A stretch of 64,000 nucleotides of DNA from positions 51,249,058-51,313,057 of the forward strand of contig OU862919.1 of assembly GCA_917880885.1 (NCBI GenBank). Direction: 5' to 3'. Made by a program: the position numbers and the translations under genes. The notes under the pieces are model-generated. The model worked only from the letters and a program-made list of their open reading frames with translations, did no database searches and was not told the DNA's origin. Each line of letters begins with the position of its first letter. Position 1 is the first letter of the stretch. This DNA is from Limnephilus marmoratus. Taxonomy: Eukaryota; Arthropoda; Insecta; Trichoptera; Limnephilidae. Below are positions 1-10,303 of this stretch, piece after piece.

Positions 1-182
1 TGGCGTTGAAGATTTCAAGAGTCATTTTAGGCAAGAACTCTAAAATATCTATTACTTATTGTAATTTTTTTTATTTAAACTTATGTGTAATGTCATGTGT
101 GCTGTAATAGGATTACATCAATCTGTAATGCACGAAAAAAAGGATGGTTTGTCTAACACAAGATTTTAAATTATTACTTTAG

Positions 183-467
183 AAAGCACACATTTCGAAG
201 CTGAGTGAAGAAAATGCAACAGCTGCAATTCCCAAGGAAGGTAAAAGAAAGAAAAGTTCACTTCCCGGCACATCTTCTTCTTCTACTGTTGCGGCTGCTA
301 TAACAGCCAATCCCCAGCCCAGTACTAGTTCTACTAAGACAAGTAATATTCCTGCCGTTCAATCCGGTGAAGATGACTCTCCATTTATCAGAATGCTGAA
401 TAGTAAATTGTTAAAAAATATTGCAGAAAAGGAAATAGAGCTTGATGACACTATAGATCTAACCTAA
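183..467 (+). CDS. Probable last coding exon of an unidentified host gene
   Basis: An AG acceptor after a T-rich tract (…TTACTTTAG) precedes 94 open codons ending in TAA at 465-467. The peptide has a basic patch (KEGKRKK), a Ser/Thr/Ala-rich low-complexity middle, and ends EKEIELDDTIDLT. The acidic run plus IDLT resembles a SUMO-interacting motif at a free C-terminus, which would suggest a nuclear protein. I do not recognise the family. Composition is unlike the surrounding transposons, and no RT, transposase or gag signature is present. An ATTAAA variant polyadenylation signal lies at 536-541, just before the piggyBac insertion at 570. The upstream exon is outside or not identifiable, so reading phase rests on the single long open frame. 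It could instead be an exon of an old domesticated element. Confidence 0.5.
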   Translation, partial: KAHISKLSEENATAAIPKEGKRKKSSLPGTSSSSTVAAAITANPQPSTSSTKTSNIPAVQSGEDDSPFIRMLNSKLLKNIAEKEIELDDTIDLT

Positions 468-569
468 TGTGAGCTAAGCCGAACTTACCTTGTGTTACTT
501 TGTTTTTATCTTACAATAATATAATTATAAGAACTATTAAATATTCTGAATTTCTTTGTAATTTTTTGT

Positions 570-1764
570 TTAACACTTAAGGACTCGCGCGCCAATTTGT
601 AACACAAATACTCGCTACCGGGTGCGCTGGTTCCACTATAATATCATATATTTATTCCAAAGCTGCTTAATAAAAGTGAATGTTTACTTTTTTATAAGGA
701 TAATGCGTGAATAAAAAAGACAGTATTCAATCATACACTAATGTTTATAGTATTTTCTTAATAAAAAAATCACTACAAAAATAAAAGGAATTTTACCATA
801 CTTTTATGACAAGATTAAGGCTAATTGTTATAATTTCTGTAAGTAATTATTTTAACAAAATCTTCTATATTTTCTTTCAGTACTGTAATGAACCTACTTA
901 AATAAAATAATAATGAGAGATCAATCATTATAAAAAAAAAACAAAAACAACTTTGAAAATAAACAAAATATAAAATATCTTCTTTGGAATAAAATCACAT
1001 CTGTACACTGTTCGGTCTCTTTTAACTACAAATTTAGTTATAATCATTTTAACAAAGATGCTTCACGTGCTCTCCACAAATTGGCAAGTTGCATTTTACG
1101 CAAAAAAACTTTGGTTTTTCTACCCTTTTTCCAGTTACGTAGGCCACAATGTACTTTTCGTCCACTTATCAGTCATAGACTCATTGTCTTCAATCTCAGA
1201 ACAGTCTTCGTTTTCTATTTCTTCATTGAGATGTTCTTCCATTTCGTTAGGTCTCGAATACCTATTGGTAGCCATTTTCTATGAAATAAAGTAAAAAAAG
1301 CTAAATAAATATTAATAACGTGATGGAAAAAAAAAAACCTACGTATTTAGTCGCTACCGGGTCCAGCGGACCCGTTCACACCTTTTACGTTCACAGCATT
1401 CACACCATACTCACACGCAGGGAGCTAACTGACGACTTATGGTTCTGCTACACTTGTCTGTCGTGTTGTGACGCGTTGGAGAGGTTTCGGTTTCATGCAT
1501 TTAGTATGGTGAGGTTTATTTTAGTCTGTTGTGTCATGTCGTGATGAAAATCACTAAATGTATGAAACCGATACTGTTCTGTCACGTCACGACATGATAC
1601 AACAGACAAATGTAATTCCGCCTTTAGATCGTCATCTATCGTGCTACACTATCGTTGAAAGGTATTAAGAGCGGCAACGTCACAAATGTCAAAATTTTAA
1701 AGTTACTACATAAAATACGTAGAACTGGGTCCGTTAGACCCATTAGCGAGTCCTTAAATGTTAA
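570..1764 (-). mobile_element. piggyBac-like DNA transposon, internally deleted
   Basis: TTAA duplications at 570-573 and 1761-1764 flank inverted ends reading CACTTAAGGACTCGC (left) and, on the opposite strand, CATTTAAGGACTCGC (right). TTAA target choice is diagnostic of piggyBac. Subterminal copies of CTCGCTACCGGGT occur near 614 and, as GTCGCTACCGGGT, near 1350. The 1.2-kb length is about half an autonomous element, and only the two ends of a transposase frame remain inside. It sits about 100 bp downstream of the host stop codon, in the presumed 3'UTR. Confidence 0.85.
1049..1275 (-). pseudogene. piggyBac transposase remnant: N-terminus joined to C-terminal Cys-rich domain
   Basis: On the minus strand an ATG at 1275 opens MATNRYSRPNEMEEHLNEE and continues into a Glu/Asp-rich stretch, as in piggyBac N-termini. 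The frame then breaks near 1165. The remaining sequence encodes the C-terminal cysteine-rich targeting domain (FCVKCNLPICGEHVKHLC, stop at 1049-1051). A second shift lies in a run of seven A/T at 1106-1112. The whole DDD catalytic core, well over a kilobase, is missing. This is an internal-deletion derivative that could only move if a full-length relative supplies transposase. Confidence 0.75.
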
Positions 1765-2402
1765 TATTATGTACCAACAATAAAATAAATAGTAAAAAAT
1801 AATGTTATTTCATTACATTTCTTGTTTGCTGTTTTATTTTTTAATTATTTTCAAAATTATTTGGTTTTCATAGTTTTGCCAAGTAAATTATTAATCAGCT
1901 TCATAGAGAAAGTCACAGAATTAACAACATCAGCTTGTTTGATGGTCTGGAAAAAAATTGTTCTTCTCATATGTAACACCAATACTCCAAAAGCGCATTT
2001 ACCTATCGTGGGACTTTATTTGATTTACACATTTTTTGTATGAACCGTGAACTACAACAATTGATTTACACTTCGAAAGGGAAAAATCTGGCAGCTATAG
2101 TTGATTTATGCAAAAATGAATGTGTTTTCTATTTATGTTCTGATAATGTACAGTTAGACGTTGTACTATTTTATTTTCAAAGCAACACAGACGATAATAA
2201 TTATTAATGGACATACCATAAATTCAGTATTATCAGAAATACATGATTGCCAAGGAATGAGTTTTTCATAAATAAAAATGCCGACGTCTCAAAACAAAAA
2301 TAATATTATGTTGGTGTTGCGGCGGGGGGCAAGCGTTCCCTCTCAAGATCGAGGGATCAAATGCTGCGTGGACTGTATGCGTATGCGGTTCTTATCTATT
2401 TT
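1765..2402. other. Unassigned AT-rich stretch
   Basis: No convincing coding frame, RNA gene or repeat boundary was seen between the piggyBac and the hAT. Short open frames here have no recognisable composition or motif. Confidence 0.4.
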
Positions 2403-3226
2403 ATTATATTTAGAGATGGCAAAATTTCGTTTTAACTAAAAACGCGAAAAAATAGCGAAAAACGTGATTTTGGCCGTATTTCAGCTAAATTATTCTATTT
2501 AGCGAAATAGGCGTGAATTTCCCGAAAATACCGGGTATTAAAATAATATGTGAGAATTTCAAAAAATCGATATTTATCAGCGGAAATAAGTGATAAAAAA
2601 TCATCTCTAACTTCATCTCCTCTTTAATAGTGTTGATGCAGAGCGTTTTTTCAGTCACTACAATTTAGTACTGACTGACAGGCGTACGAGAATGAAGGAG
2701 TCCACTATTGAAACGTGCGCAATGCTATCATTCAATCAGTAAAGTGCCATTTCCATTGGTTTTTGTATTTACCTGTATTTCAAATATGCCTACTTTATTT
2801 CATTTTTGGAAGCCTGTCCTACCTCTTTCACAATTTTGTTACTATTTTATGTGTAAATATTTAATATTTTTGTACTGTAGGCTAAAATTGCTTTTTGACA
2901 ATACACAAATTGTGCGAAATAAATTACGCCTATTGATGTTAATCGCAATCTGCATTAGTTGTGTTTGTGTTCGACCCGTATTTAGAGTTTCCTTCCTTAT
3001 TAATTTAATATTAAAATTAATTACTTATAATCTTTCACAGGGAAATACTTGCAAATAAAGGTTAAACATATATTTTACCAAAAATATGCGCTAAAAACAT
3101 TCAGGAAATACATTTTTTCTATTTTGCTACAAAACGCTAAATTATGCCTCAAAACGCTAAATTTCCAATTGTTAATGCTAAAAAATCTGAAAATTAATGC
3201 TAAATTTTGCCATCTCTAATTATATT
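2403..3226 (+). mobile_element. Non-autonomous hAT element with 8-bp target-site duplication
   Basis: The element proper is 2411-3218. Its inverted ends are TAGAGATGGCAAAATTT (left) and, opposite strand, TAGAGATGGCAAAATTT (right). They are flanked by the exact 8-bp duplication ATTATATT at 2403-2410 and 3219-3226. Eight-bp duplications and TAGAG…GGCAAA ends are typical of hAT. Both sub-terminal regions carry short repeats of the type (A)ACGC(T/G)AAA, as is usual for hAT transposase binding. At 0.8 kb it is heavily deleted but keeps the dimerisation motif of its transposase. Confidence 0.9.
2626..2742 (+). pseudogene. hAT transposase C-terminal dimerisation (hATC) fragment
   Basis: Thirty-eight codons ending at TAA 2740-2742 read NSVDAERFFSHYNLVLTDRR followed by TRMKESTIETC. 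This is the classic hATC block (S-x-x-AERxFS…LT.RR.RM). The RNase-H-like DDE catalytic core and BED finger are absent, and upstream codons contain stops. It confirms the superfamily assignment made from the ends. Confidence 0.85.
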
Positions 3227-3227
3227 A

Positions 3228-3700
3228 CTAGCTGGTACCCGACATGCGTTGCTATGCCATTTAATAAAGAAATTGTTTCTGCCTGCGTCCTTTCCCATTC
3301 ATCCCTTTCCCTTCCGCCTCTCTTTCCTCTCACGCGTCCCCTTCCCCTCCCGCGAACCCCCTCTCGAGTTCCCCTCCCCCTCCCAGGTTCCCCTACCCCC
3401 TCCCTGGTTTCCCTTCCCCCCCCCCCCCCTCTCGCGAACCCCCTACCCGAGTTCCCCTCCCACCTCCCGCATTCCATACATTCAGTCCCGGTACATTCAG
3501 TTTTCAAACTGCTCACATGCTCTTTATTGAATTTTTTTTATACAAATTTCATAATGCCGGAGCTCACCAGTAGTTTTATACAAACCTTGTCCTGACAATA
3601 ACGAACACAACTAAAAAAGAATTATCCAATTTGGTGCAGTCGTTCGGAAGTTATGCGCGTACATACATTTCGGCGATTCATTTTTATTTTTAAAGATAGA
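3228..3700 (-). mobile_element. Non-autonomous Helitron, pyrimidine-rich core
   Basis: Read on the minus strand it starts TCTATCTTTAAAAATAAAAA at 3700 after an A, and ends CTAG (3231-3228) followed by T. That is the canonical TC…CTRR form inserted between A and T. The first part continues TGAATCGCCGAAATGTATGT. The middle carries a long C/T-rich (G/A-rich on minus) low-complexity tract with CGCG interruptions, and the tail is GTCGGGTACCAGCTAGT. It begins one base after the hAT duplication. Related copies lie at 26999-27442, 30570-31143, 38246-38750 and 21939-22409. Confidence 0.75.
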
Positions 3701-4540
3701 TGTTTTAATCGCACTTACCCAGACTGCTTCCCTCTTCGTTCAGTGTTCACTGGAAAGGTAGGTATGTTAGTTTGGAGAAATTTTGGAAGGGAATGGCGAT
3801 TGGGAAGGAACGTTTGATCGCGAAATAATAAGCGAGAATAGGTGACGCGTGGCGATAGTACTTGCGAATAGCTGCGAGATTTAAAGTTCTGTTTGCGGTT
3901 TGATTATTACAACTGTAAAAGCGGTGCGGTATTTAGGACTTGTGTCCTGTGCGGCGAGGTGAATTCAACTGGACTAATTATGGCAGAGGGCACACAATAA
4001 GTGTTTTAGAAAGAACCACATGTAACAATAAAGGCGCGAACAGTTGGTATGCAGTAGCAATGAGTCGTTCGTGAACGAGCCTCTCAACTGAGGTAGCTCT
4101 TTTTGATGAGTCGTATTGTACGTCTCCCGATAAAACATACCACAGCTCAATTGAACAGTGACTTATTTATTTTTTCTTTTTCGCATTATTGTTTTGTTTT
4201 ACAATAATTCAATTATTAATTCAATTAATCTCACAATGACTAAAATATCTATAATACTAACATGTATTACTAACAGAGTGGTCATTCAAGAAAAAAGTTT
4301 TTCCACTACAAGCAGCTTCATAATCTGAACCTTCAACCTAAAAATAAACTCACAAGGGTTAATATACTTACACAAACTCAATAAGAATTCCCATGTGGTA
4401 GGTAATTTAATTACAATAACTCGTGTTCACAAATCTTAAAACCAAAGATTTTTTATTTATCTAAAAAGTTCGATTGAGTTGTACGAAAATGTTGAGCTGT
4501 TATCCTAACTCAGGCTCTCAATTAAATGAGGTGATCCATC
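3701..4540. other. Unassigned stretch
   Basis: No supported gene or repeat boundary. A small palindrome (TCGTTCGTGAACGA) sits at about 4067-4080. Otherwise AT-rich with a slightly GC-richer patch at 3770-3970. Confidence 0.35.
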
Positions 4541-4544
4541 GCTA

Positions 4545-4990
4545 GTATGCACATGGAACTATAATTATTGAGAGTATACAGTAGGTACAACTGCTAACCC
4601 TGTACAAATCACAAGTGCACCCAAAAGTTGAATTTGGCAGCCACCTCTGGTCTGAAGCTCCAAAATACCTGAAAAACACCCTTGACTCTGTGCAGAAACA
4701 GGCGGTCTGTTTGATAGATTCTTCCATCATAACAGACGGATTGCAATCTTTAGAGCACAGGCGTCGGGTGGGTATGCTATCCGTGTTCTACTGGTATTTC
4801 AATGGAAGATGCTTCGAGGAACTAGTGTGATTGATCCCTTCGGCATCGGTGCATAGTTGGGAAACACGCCAAACGCATGTACACGGTTGACATTTGTCAC
4901 ATGAGAACGGGTCGCTTCTTCGACTCGTTCTTGTGTTCAACAGCTCGGCTGTGGAACGATTTGCCTGCCTCTGTGTATCCGTCTTCATTC
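4545..4990 (+). pseudogene. LINE-A reverse transcriptase C-terminal fragment
   Basis: Broken frames encode FGSHLWSEAPKYLKNTLDS, then SLEHRRRVGMLSVFYWYFN, and a decayed version of the TCHMRTGRFFDS…WNDLPAS tail. These align with the better-preserved copy at 37089-37710. The family is the RTE/jockey-like LINE abundant in insects, in which this region follows the RT thumb. Several stops and shifts make it a pseudogene. Its 3' end is lost near 4990. Confidence 0.75.
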
Positions 4991-5525
4991 CTCCAATTAA
5001 TAAAGTTCTGAGCGGAAGCTTTGAGCGTACTGCAGACGATAATTAATTAATTTTGATAATTTAAAAAAGCATGTGATTGTGTACTGCAATCAATTTAATA
5101 AGACAGATTTAGAGGAAGATGAATAAAACTTCATTTTTTATTTGAATTACCAGAACATTTCGCTCTCTTTTTATAATTTTTTAAATTGTTATTATAAATT
5201 TTATACTGTTACTGCATAGTAGTTTTTCACAATAGACAATGTTTAATATGAAAGATATTCTTATTTTATTCTCCATATTTTGTCCATATTTTACATTTTT
5301 TAGTCCATATTATATGTAGGTACAGATTTTGAATTTTTAATACATATTTATTTATCCGAGCCCTAGTAATCAATATTCACTTATGATATTATTATTTTAT
5401 GTCTTTGTATTGTATTCACCGATTACACTACAAAGATATAATACATAAATTTTTCGAAGAAAACTTCTTCTGAAAGGTTTTTACTTTGTGATAGCATTAT
5501 GTATTTTATTAATAATCAAAGACAA
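4991..5525. other. Unassigned AT-rich stretch
   Basis: No gene or recognised repeat seen; very AT-rich. Confidence 0.35.
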
Positions 5526-5780
5526 ATAACTTTATTTACATCACTTTATTATATATGTACACAATCTACATATTTCATAAACAATGTTCCCATCATCAGG
5601 AGTAAATTGTTCTGAGAAACATGTAGATTGTGTATAAAATAAAGTGATGTAAACAACGTTATTATTATTTTTATTTATTTTTTTTGTTATTAGTTTTTGG
5701 CATCATAATATTATCCCAAAAACTTAAATAACAAAAATACTTTTGGCCGTGAAAATCTAAAATCGTATCTAACATTATTG
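5526..5780. repeat. Penelope-like tail: inverted repeat plus tail piece
   Basis: ACATCACTTTATTATATATG at about 5538 recurs inverted as ATAAAATAAAGTGATGT at about 5634-5650, with a TACACAATCTACAT / ATGTAGATTGTGTA pair inside. Between the arms CCCATCATCAGG is the reverse of CTGATGATGGG, the hammerhead-like start seen at 47026. At 5738-5770 ACTTTTGGCCGTGAAAATCT is the family's conserved 3' segment. It is read as two decayed, opposed Penelope tails. Confidence 0.5.
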
Positions 5781-7600
5781 TCTTTTAATAAAATATGTAG
5801 ACACATAGATATAACTTATCTAACAACTCGGGCATAATAAATGTACATAATCTGAAAATTTATTTGGATTACACAATCCTTGGAAAAACATATTTTCAAA
5901 ATGTGTTGGGGATGCCCTCTACGTATTTTAAAAGTTGTGATTACTCTGTCGTACATAAATACTCGAGTTAGAAAAAGCTTCATCGAATATTACAAAGATG
6001 TCACCGAAATAAACATTTTCATACAAAATGTTCCAGGCTAGGTTCTTGTTTTTTATAACCTCTTTCGATTATAATATTATTATGTTCATTACATAGGTAC
6101 CTACCTTCTTAGATTCTTCGCATTTTTAACTGTCCATCGTATAACTTCGGTTAAATAGTTAGCGTTTGAAAAAAGGTGTTAGTATGGTCAGTTGCTGAAC
6201 AACAAAATATATGTATTTAAAAAAAGTGTACTTACTTTTTTATGCGTTTTATTTCTTCACTTGGTCTTGGAAGACATGAAATATAAAATGATTAATTAGT
6301 ACCACGCTCTTTGTTATTATTAATTAATGTAAATTATTGCTCGCTAATGGTAATAAGTAATAACTTTATTTAGGTATTAAAGGCCTTGATTAACGACCGT
6401 GAGTTCCTACTCAGATACTCCTAAAGAAAGGAATACTGCGATTCCAAGTGCATTATTGTGCTGCCTACCGTTTTAATGGTTTACGAGCGGCGCGGCGTGT
6501 TGCAACAGTAATTAAAATATTACAACGGCCAATAAACGTGATATGTGGCCGTGTTTAATAAGCAGATATGATGCTGAGGACATTAAGGCGTGCATTAAGA
6601 AGTTGCAATGGGTCGGGACAATCGCATCCGCGATGTACGCAGTTCTAGCTGTTACATTTGATGGCAGGCCAAATCGCAAATGACATTCGCGCAATTACGC
6701 CGGGAACATTATCGCAATGAGTACGGCATTACAGTTGTTAGTTTCCACATCGTATTATGCTCTACTTAACAACAAATGATCCATGCTCGAGATGCAAAGG
6801 CGATTCACACATTGAATTAGCAAGCCGAGCTGTGTAGAAAGTTAGGACAATGTGTGTTAGATGGTCACTAGACGTGTAACGTGGGTATTTAAGAAATTAT
6901 ATGTGTTCTAAAGAATGCAATGCGATATGTACCTAGTAGGTGCCTAATATATGAATAATTATTTACCTCGACCGCGCCTAACACAATGAGTGCTCCATAG
7001 AATAAAGAATACAACGAGAAGAGCCTTCCACACAATTTTGAATAGAAACAAATGTCCCATTTAGCCCAACCGCCCAGCTTTCTGTCTCACTTACACTCGC
7101 CTGTCATCGTAAATCTCCATCTCACGTGAATTTTGAAAGCACAGTTTTGTATGGGAAAATAGGCACCTAATAGGCAAATATTTGGATCACGAACCCGCCC
7201 ACAAGGCACTTCTTGTGTTATTCTTTACGTGCAGAGTGCCCTAATGATAAAGAAATATGTTTATACGTATGTACACACTCAGAGAGGCCTCCTTAAGACA
7301 ATTTATTAAAAAAAAATCAGAGTGCGCAATTCACATGCGGTAGAAGTGAAACCTTCAGAAAACTAAAGTAGACAAGAGCGGGTATACTACGAAGCACTTT
7401 TTTTAATCAATGTGAAGGATGATGTTTTCCATATTTTTGTCGTCGAATTCCAGTGCACCTTTTCCTATACATTTGATCATCTTATAAGTATTTGTGTTTT
7501 CATCTTTCATGTCACTTCCTTTTGTGTTTTCTTTGCCTGTTCATTTTGGAGTGGTTTGAAGATTGTATATTGATTTTACAAAAATAAAAAAAATATACAT
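5781..7600. other. Unassigned, repeat-poor 1.8-kb stretch
   Basis: No coding frame longer than about 60 codons and no familiar transposon end was seen. Its complexity is higher than in the flanks. It may be old single-copy intergenic or intronic DNA. Confidence 0.35.
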
Positions 7601-7850
7601 TTTTTTAGATTTGATCCTTGGTCCGCTGAATATCTGGCCGCTGAGGTTCGTCAGACGCTTTATACCACTAGACTAAAGGAGACTTGCGCAGGACCGTGGA
7701 TTTATCGTATTCCTCCCCCCACTCCACTTCTCACCTTCCCCCGTCCCGCTAACCCCCTTCCTGAGTTCCTTTCCCCCCTCCCCCTTCCCCCCTCCCCCTC
7801 CCCCCTGCCCCCTCCCCCCTCTCCCCTCTCCCCTCCCCACTGAAGTAAAA
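7600..7850 (-). repeat. tRNA-headed SINE-like piece joined to a pyrimidine-rich tract
   Basis: On the minus strand, TCTCCTTTAGTCTAGTGGTA (A-box-like) is followed by GGATCAAATC (B-box-like), giving a tRNA-derived head at about 7610-7690. The adjoining C/T-rich 7710-7845 is nearly the reverse complement of the G/A-rich core at 22200-22290 (shared GTCCCGCTAACCCCCTTCC), so it derives from the Helitron core family. Confidence 0.5.
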
Positions 7851-8440
7851 CACAACCATGTATTGCCTTGTATTGCAGATATTTCAAATCTCCCAGTGGA
7901 ACATGGACTTCAAGCTACGTCACGAAATTTTATGTGAAGGTCATGCGTGACGTCATAGTTCTATTTTCTGCCTTTTTAGTTTTCATACAAGACATGTGAG
8001 AAGGAAGAGGACGATCGTCGTTAACGACGATGACGTACGTACGACCTCTCGCTGGGTCTAGTTTAGTGTATAAGTCTAGATCACGGTGTAAACAGATACC
8101 TACCTACAGGATGGATTTGATGATTATACCGATCACGACTCCCCCCGACCACGAATATTGCGCACACTTTTTGAATCACGCACAGAATTTTCCGCACACA
8201 GACACGGATGATTACGCATATTAAAACTAGAATAACATTTATTTTCTAGAGTTCAAATTTATTTGTTGGTAGGTACATTTTGGTGCAATTTTTAATGCCT
8301 GAGGGCCAACATTGTAGAAATGTGATTGTTAATATTTTTTTGGAAGGTTATCAAACTATATGTAAATGGCATCGTAATAAAACATTTTAATTTTAAAAAT
8401 ATGTATGCTCAATGTTTGTTATTATTATATTATCAACTAG
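7851..8440. other. Unassigned stretch
   Basis: No supported gene. Short open frames only. Confidence 0.35.
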
Positions 8441-8760
8441 ACTAGCTGAAGTCCCCGGTTTTTACACAGAGTTTTCGAAATCAAATGTAGACAGTGACCT
8501 TCCTCTTGTTTTGAAGGTCACATGCAAAATTTCATCAGCGTAAAACTGTAGATTTGCATACAAATCAAATCCACACCACCCGCTTGCCAGCCCGCTTGTC
8601 CACCACATACACAAATTCTCCTTTGTATTTCAACCAATTACACAAAACCTTGACAAATTATATACCTAAACCTTCCTCATGAATCATTCTATTTATTGGT
8701 GAAAACCGCATGAAAATCCGATTAGTAGTTTTTGAGTTTATCGCGAACAGACAGACAGAC

Positions 8761-9367
8761 TAAAATAATAAACTACAGGTTATACAAAATAGGGGGATGA
8801 GGATGATTTTAAAATGCAACATTTTTACAAGAGTTAAAATTATGTTACAAAATTTAAATATGATGACAACCAAACAACATATAATATATAATACATTAAC
8901 AATGATTTATAAACTTAAAAATAATATGCTCCCAAATTATCTGAAGAGTACTATTATGTTTCAAGAAAATCTTCACAATTATCCTACGAGAAGACGCGGA
9001 GACTTTAGGCTTCCCAAAACTAAACTTTCGTGCACACAAAATAGCGCATTTTATAAAGGGCAAAAACTCTATAACAGTCTGCCAAATGCCGTAAAGGAAG
9101 CCTCAAGTCTCAGCAATTTTCGTAGGATGTGTGCATTATATGTAAAAAATATTTTTTGATTACTCACCAATGTTATTCTCAGGTCTTGTTCTTTTATAAT
9201 GTATTTTTGTATAGTTATCTTTTTTATTTAGTATTCTTTTTTTAAATGTAGTTGTGAATATTCCTGTACCTACTTCGTAAATTGTATTTTTTATATTTTC
9301 CTACTAGATGTATGAAAATATTTACATACATCTAAATAAAAAATTCAAAAACAAAAACAAAAAACAA
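8761..9367 (+). mobile_element. 5'-truncated LINE inserted into repeat R
   Basis: Carries the C-terminal RT-side tail of a CR1/jockey-like LINE and a 3' A-rich tail ((CAAAAA)n at about 9344-9367). It lies between two copies of AGACAGAC (8753-8760, 9368-9375). The target is itself an ACAG-type microsatellite, so the duplication length is ambiguous. Confidence 0.7.
8797..9159 (+). pseudogene. LINE ORF2 C-terminus (CR1/jockey-like)
   Basis: About 120 open codons ending at TGA 9157-9159. They contain NYPTRRRGDFRLPKTKLSC, then NSAFYKGQKLYNSLPNAVKE and FRRMCALYVKN. The Y-x-TR…DFRLP…FYKG…LYNSLP…F+R pattern is the conserved extreme C-terminus of CR1/jockey-type ORF2, downstream of the RT. The endonuclease and RT are missing through 5' truncation. 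The apparent ATG start is incidental. Confidence 0.75.
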
Positions 9368-9415
9368 AGACAGACGCGGCGGAGGACCTTAATTTATAAT
9401 ATGTAGAGATGTTAC

Positions 9416-9689
9416 CTAATAATATTAAACACTGGACAAATACAATGTGTCAATGTGCATAATATTTTGTGTACGGAAAAATCTGTGTTCGCAGTTATCC
9501 ACGTGCGAAATAATCTGTGCGCAATATTCGTTGTATTCGGAACAGTGGTGGTCGGAATAATTTGTTTGCAATGTTCGCGGCAGGAATTGTCATGGTCGGA
9601 ATAATCAGAGCGTCGACTACATGACATAAATTTTATGTGTTGTGTGTTGGTACCATCTACAATGAAGAGCAAAGAGGTCCCACATACAC
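9416..9689 (+). other. Putative 5' region of the following LINE
   Basis: Moderately GC sequence with repeated GGAATAAT(T/C) words directly upstream of the truncated ORF1. It may be 5'UTR or decayed ORF1. No coding frame can be supported. Confidence 0.3.
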
Positions 9690-9995
9690 ATGTTCATTAA
9701 TGCGTCGTGTAAAAATGCAATTTATTATAAGACTGATATTAACGAGCTAAAAAAACTCGTTATACACAATATTGGTGCTCCAACCACCAATTTTTATATT
9801 AACGAGCACCTGACATTAAAAAATAAAATACTTTTTGCGAAAACCCGAACCGCAGGAAAAGCCAACGGCTTTAAATACATATGGGTGCGGAACGGCAGTA
9901 TTCTAGCGAAGAGGAACGATCTCTCGAGGGTAGTCACCATTCGTCGTGAGGAAGACCTTCAAAAAATTATCACACATGATCAACAAAACATATGA
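9690..9995 (+). pseudogene. LINE ORF1, C-terminal FP25K-like domain
   Basis: 101 codons. From residue about 25 the pattern GAPTTNFYINEHLTLKNKIL, then GFKYIWVRNGSIL and a basic/acidic end (RREEDLQKI) matches the conserved C-terminal domain shared by baculovirus FP25K and ORF1 proteins of many insect non-LTR retrotransposons. In such ORF1s it follows a coiled coil and/or zinc finger and acts in RNA binding or chaperoning. Those N-terminal parts are missing; an in-frame TGA lies about 25 bases before the first ATG. Read as the truncated ORF1 of the element whose ORF2 starts at 10304. Confidence 0.7.
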
Positions 9996-10303
9996 CTCCT
10001 ACCACAAAGATGTTACTGCTGTCATCAATGCCCGCTTTCTTCCAATTTTCTCCACCCTTGTTTATTAATTTGTTTTTTTCAAAGCTATTTTATATTTTTG
10101 TTTACTGCGCAATATCCCTATAACTTTATACCAATACCGTGTTTCTTGCATATTAATTCACTTTGTAAAATGTGGACATATCTTATACTCCTTCTAATGA
10201 GTAATTTATGTTTTATATGTAATTTCGATACCTCGTATGTCCTACATAACGTATCACTCCTGCGATTGTGGAATAAGTCAAAGGACACTCTTACTCTAGT
10301 GAA

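Larger units (their letters stand above)
8441..9413 (+). repeat. Interspersed repeat R, copy 1 (split by a LINE)
   Basis: Begins ACTAGCTGAAGTCCCCGG and contains CTTCCTCATGAATCATTCTA, then GGTGAAAACCGCATGAAAAT. It is interrupted at 8760 and resumes at 9368 with AGACAGACGCGGCGGAGGAC…TATAATATGTAGAGATG. The same core recurs at 14588-14858. It is a common type of arthropod interspersed repeat. I cannot assign the class with confidence. Confidence 0.6.

Noticed and set aside
1320..1544. 74-codon plus-strand frame in the piggyBac
   Set aside because: Lies opposite the 5' non-coding side of the transposase remnant, with no motif; non-coding transposon sequence.
3197..3595. Pro/Ser/Leu-rich and Gly/Arg-rich frames over C/T-rich tracts (also 7673-7887, 27121-27453, 30915-31171)
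   Set aside because: They are translations of the Helitron purine/pyrimidine core in several frames at once, with no conserved reading frame between copies.
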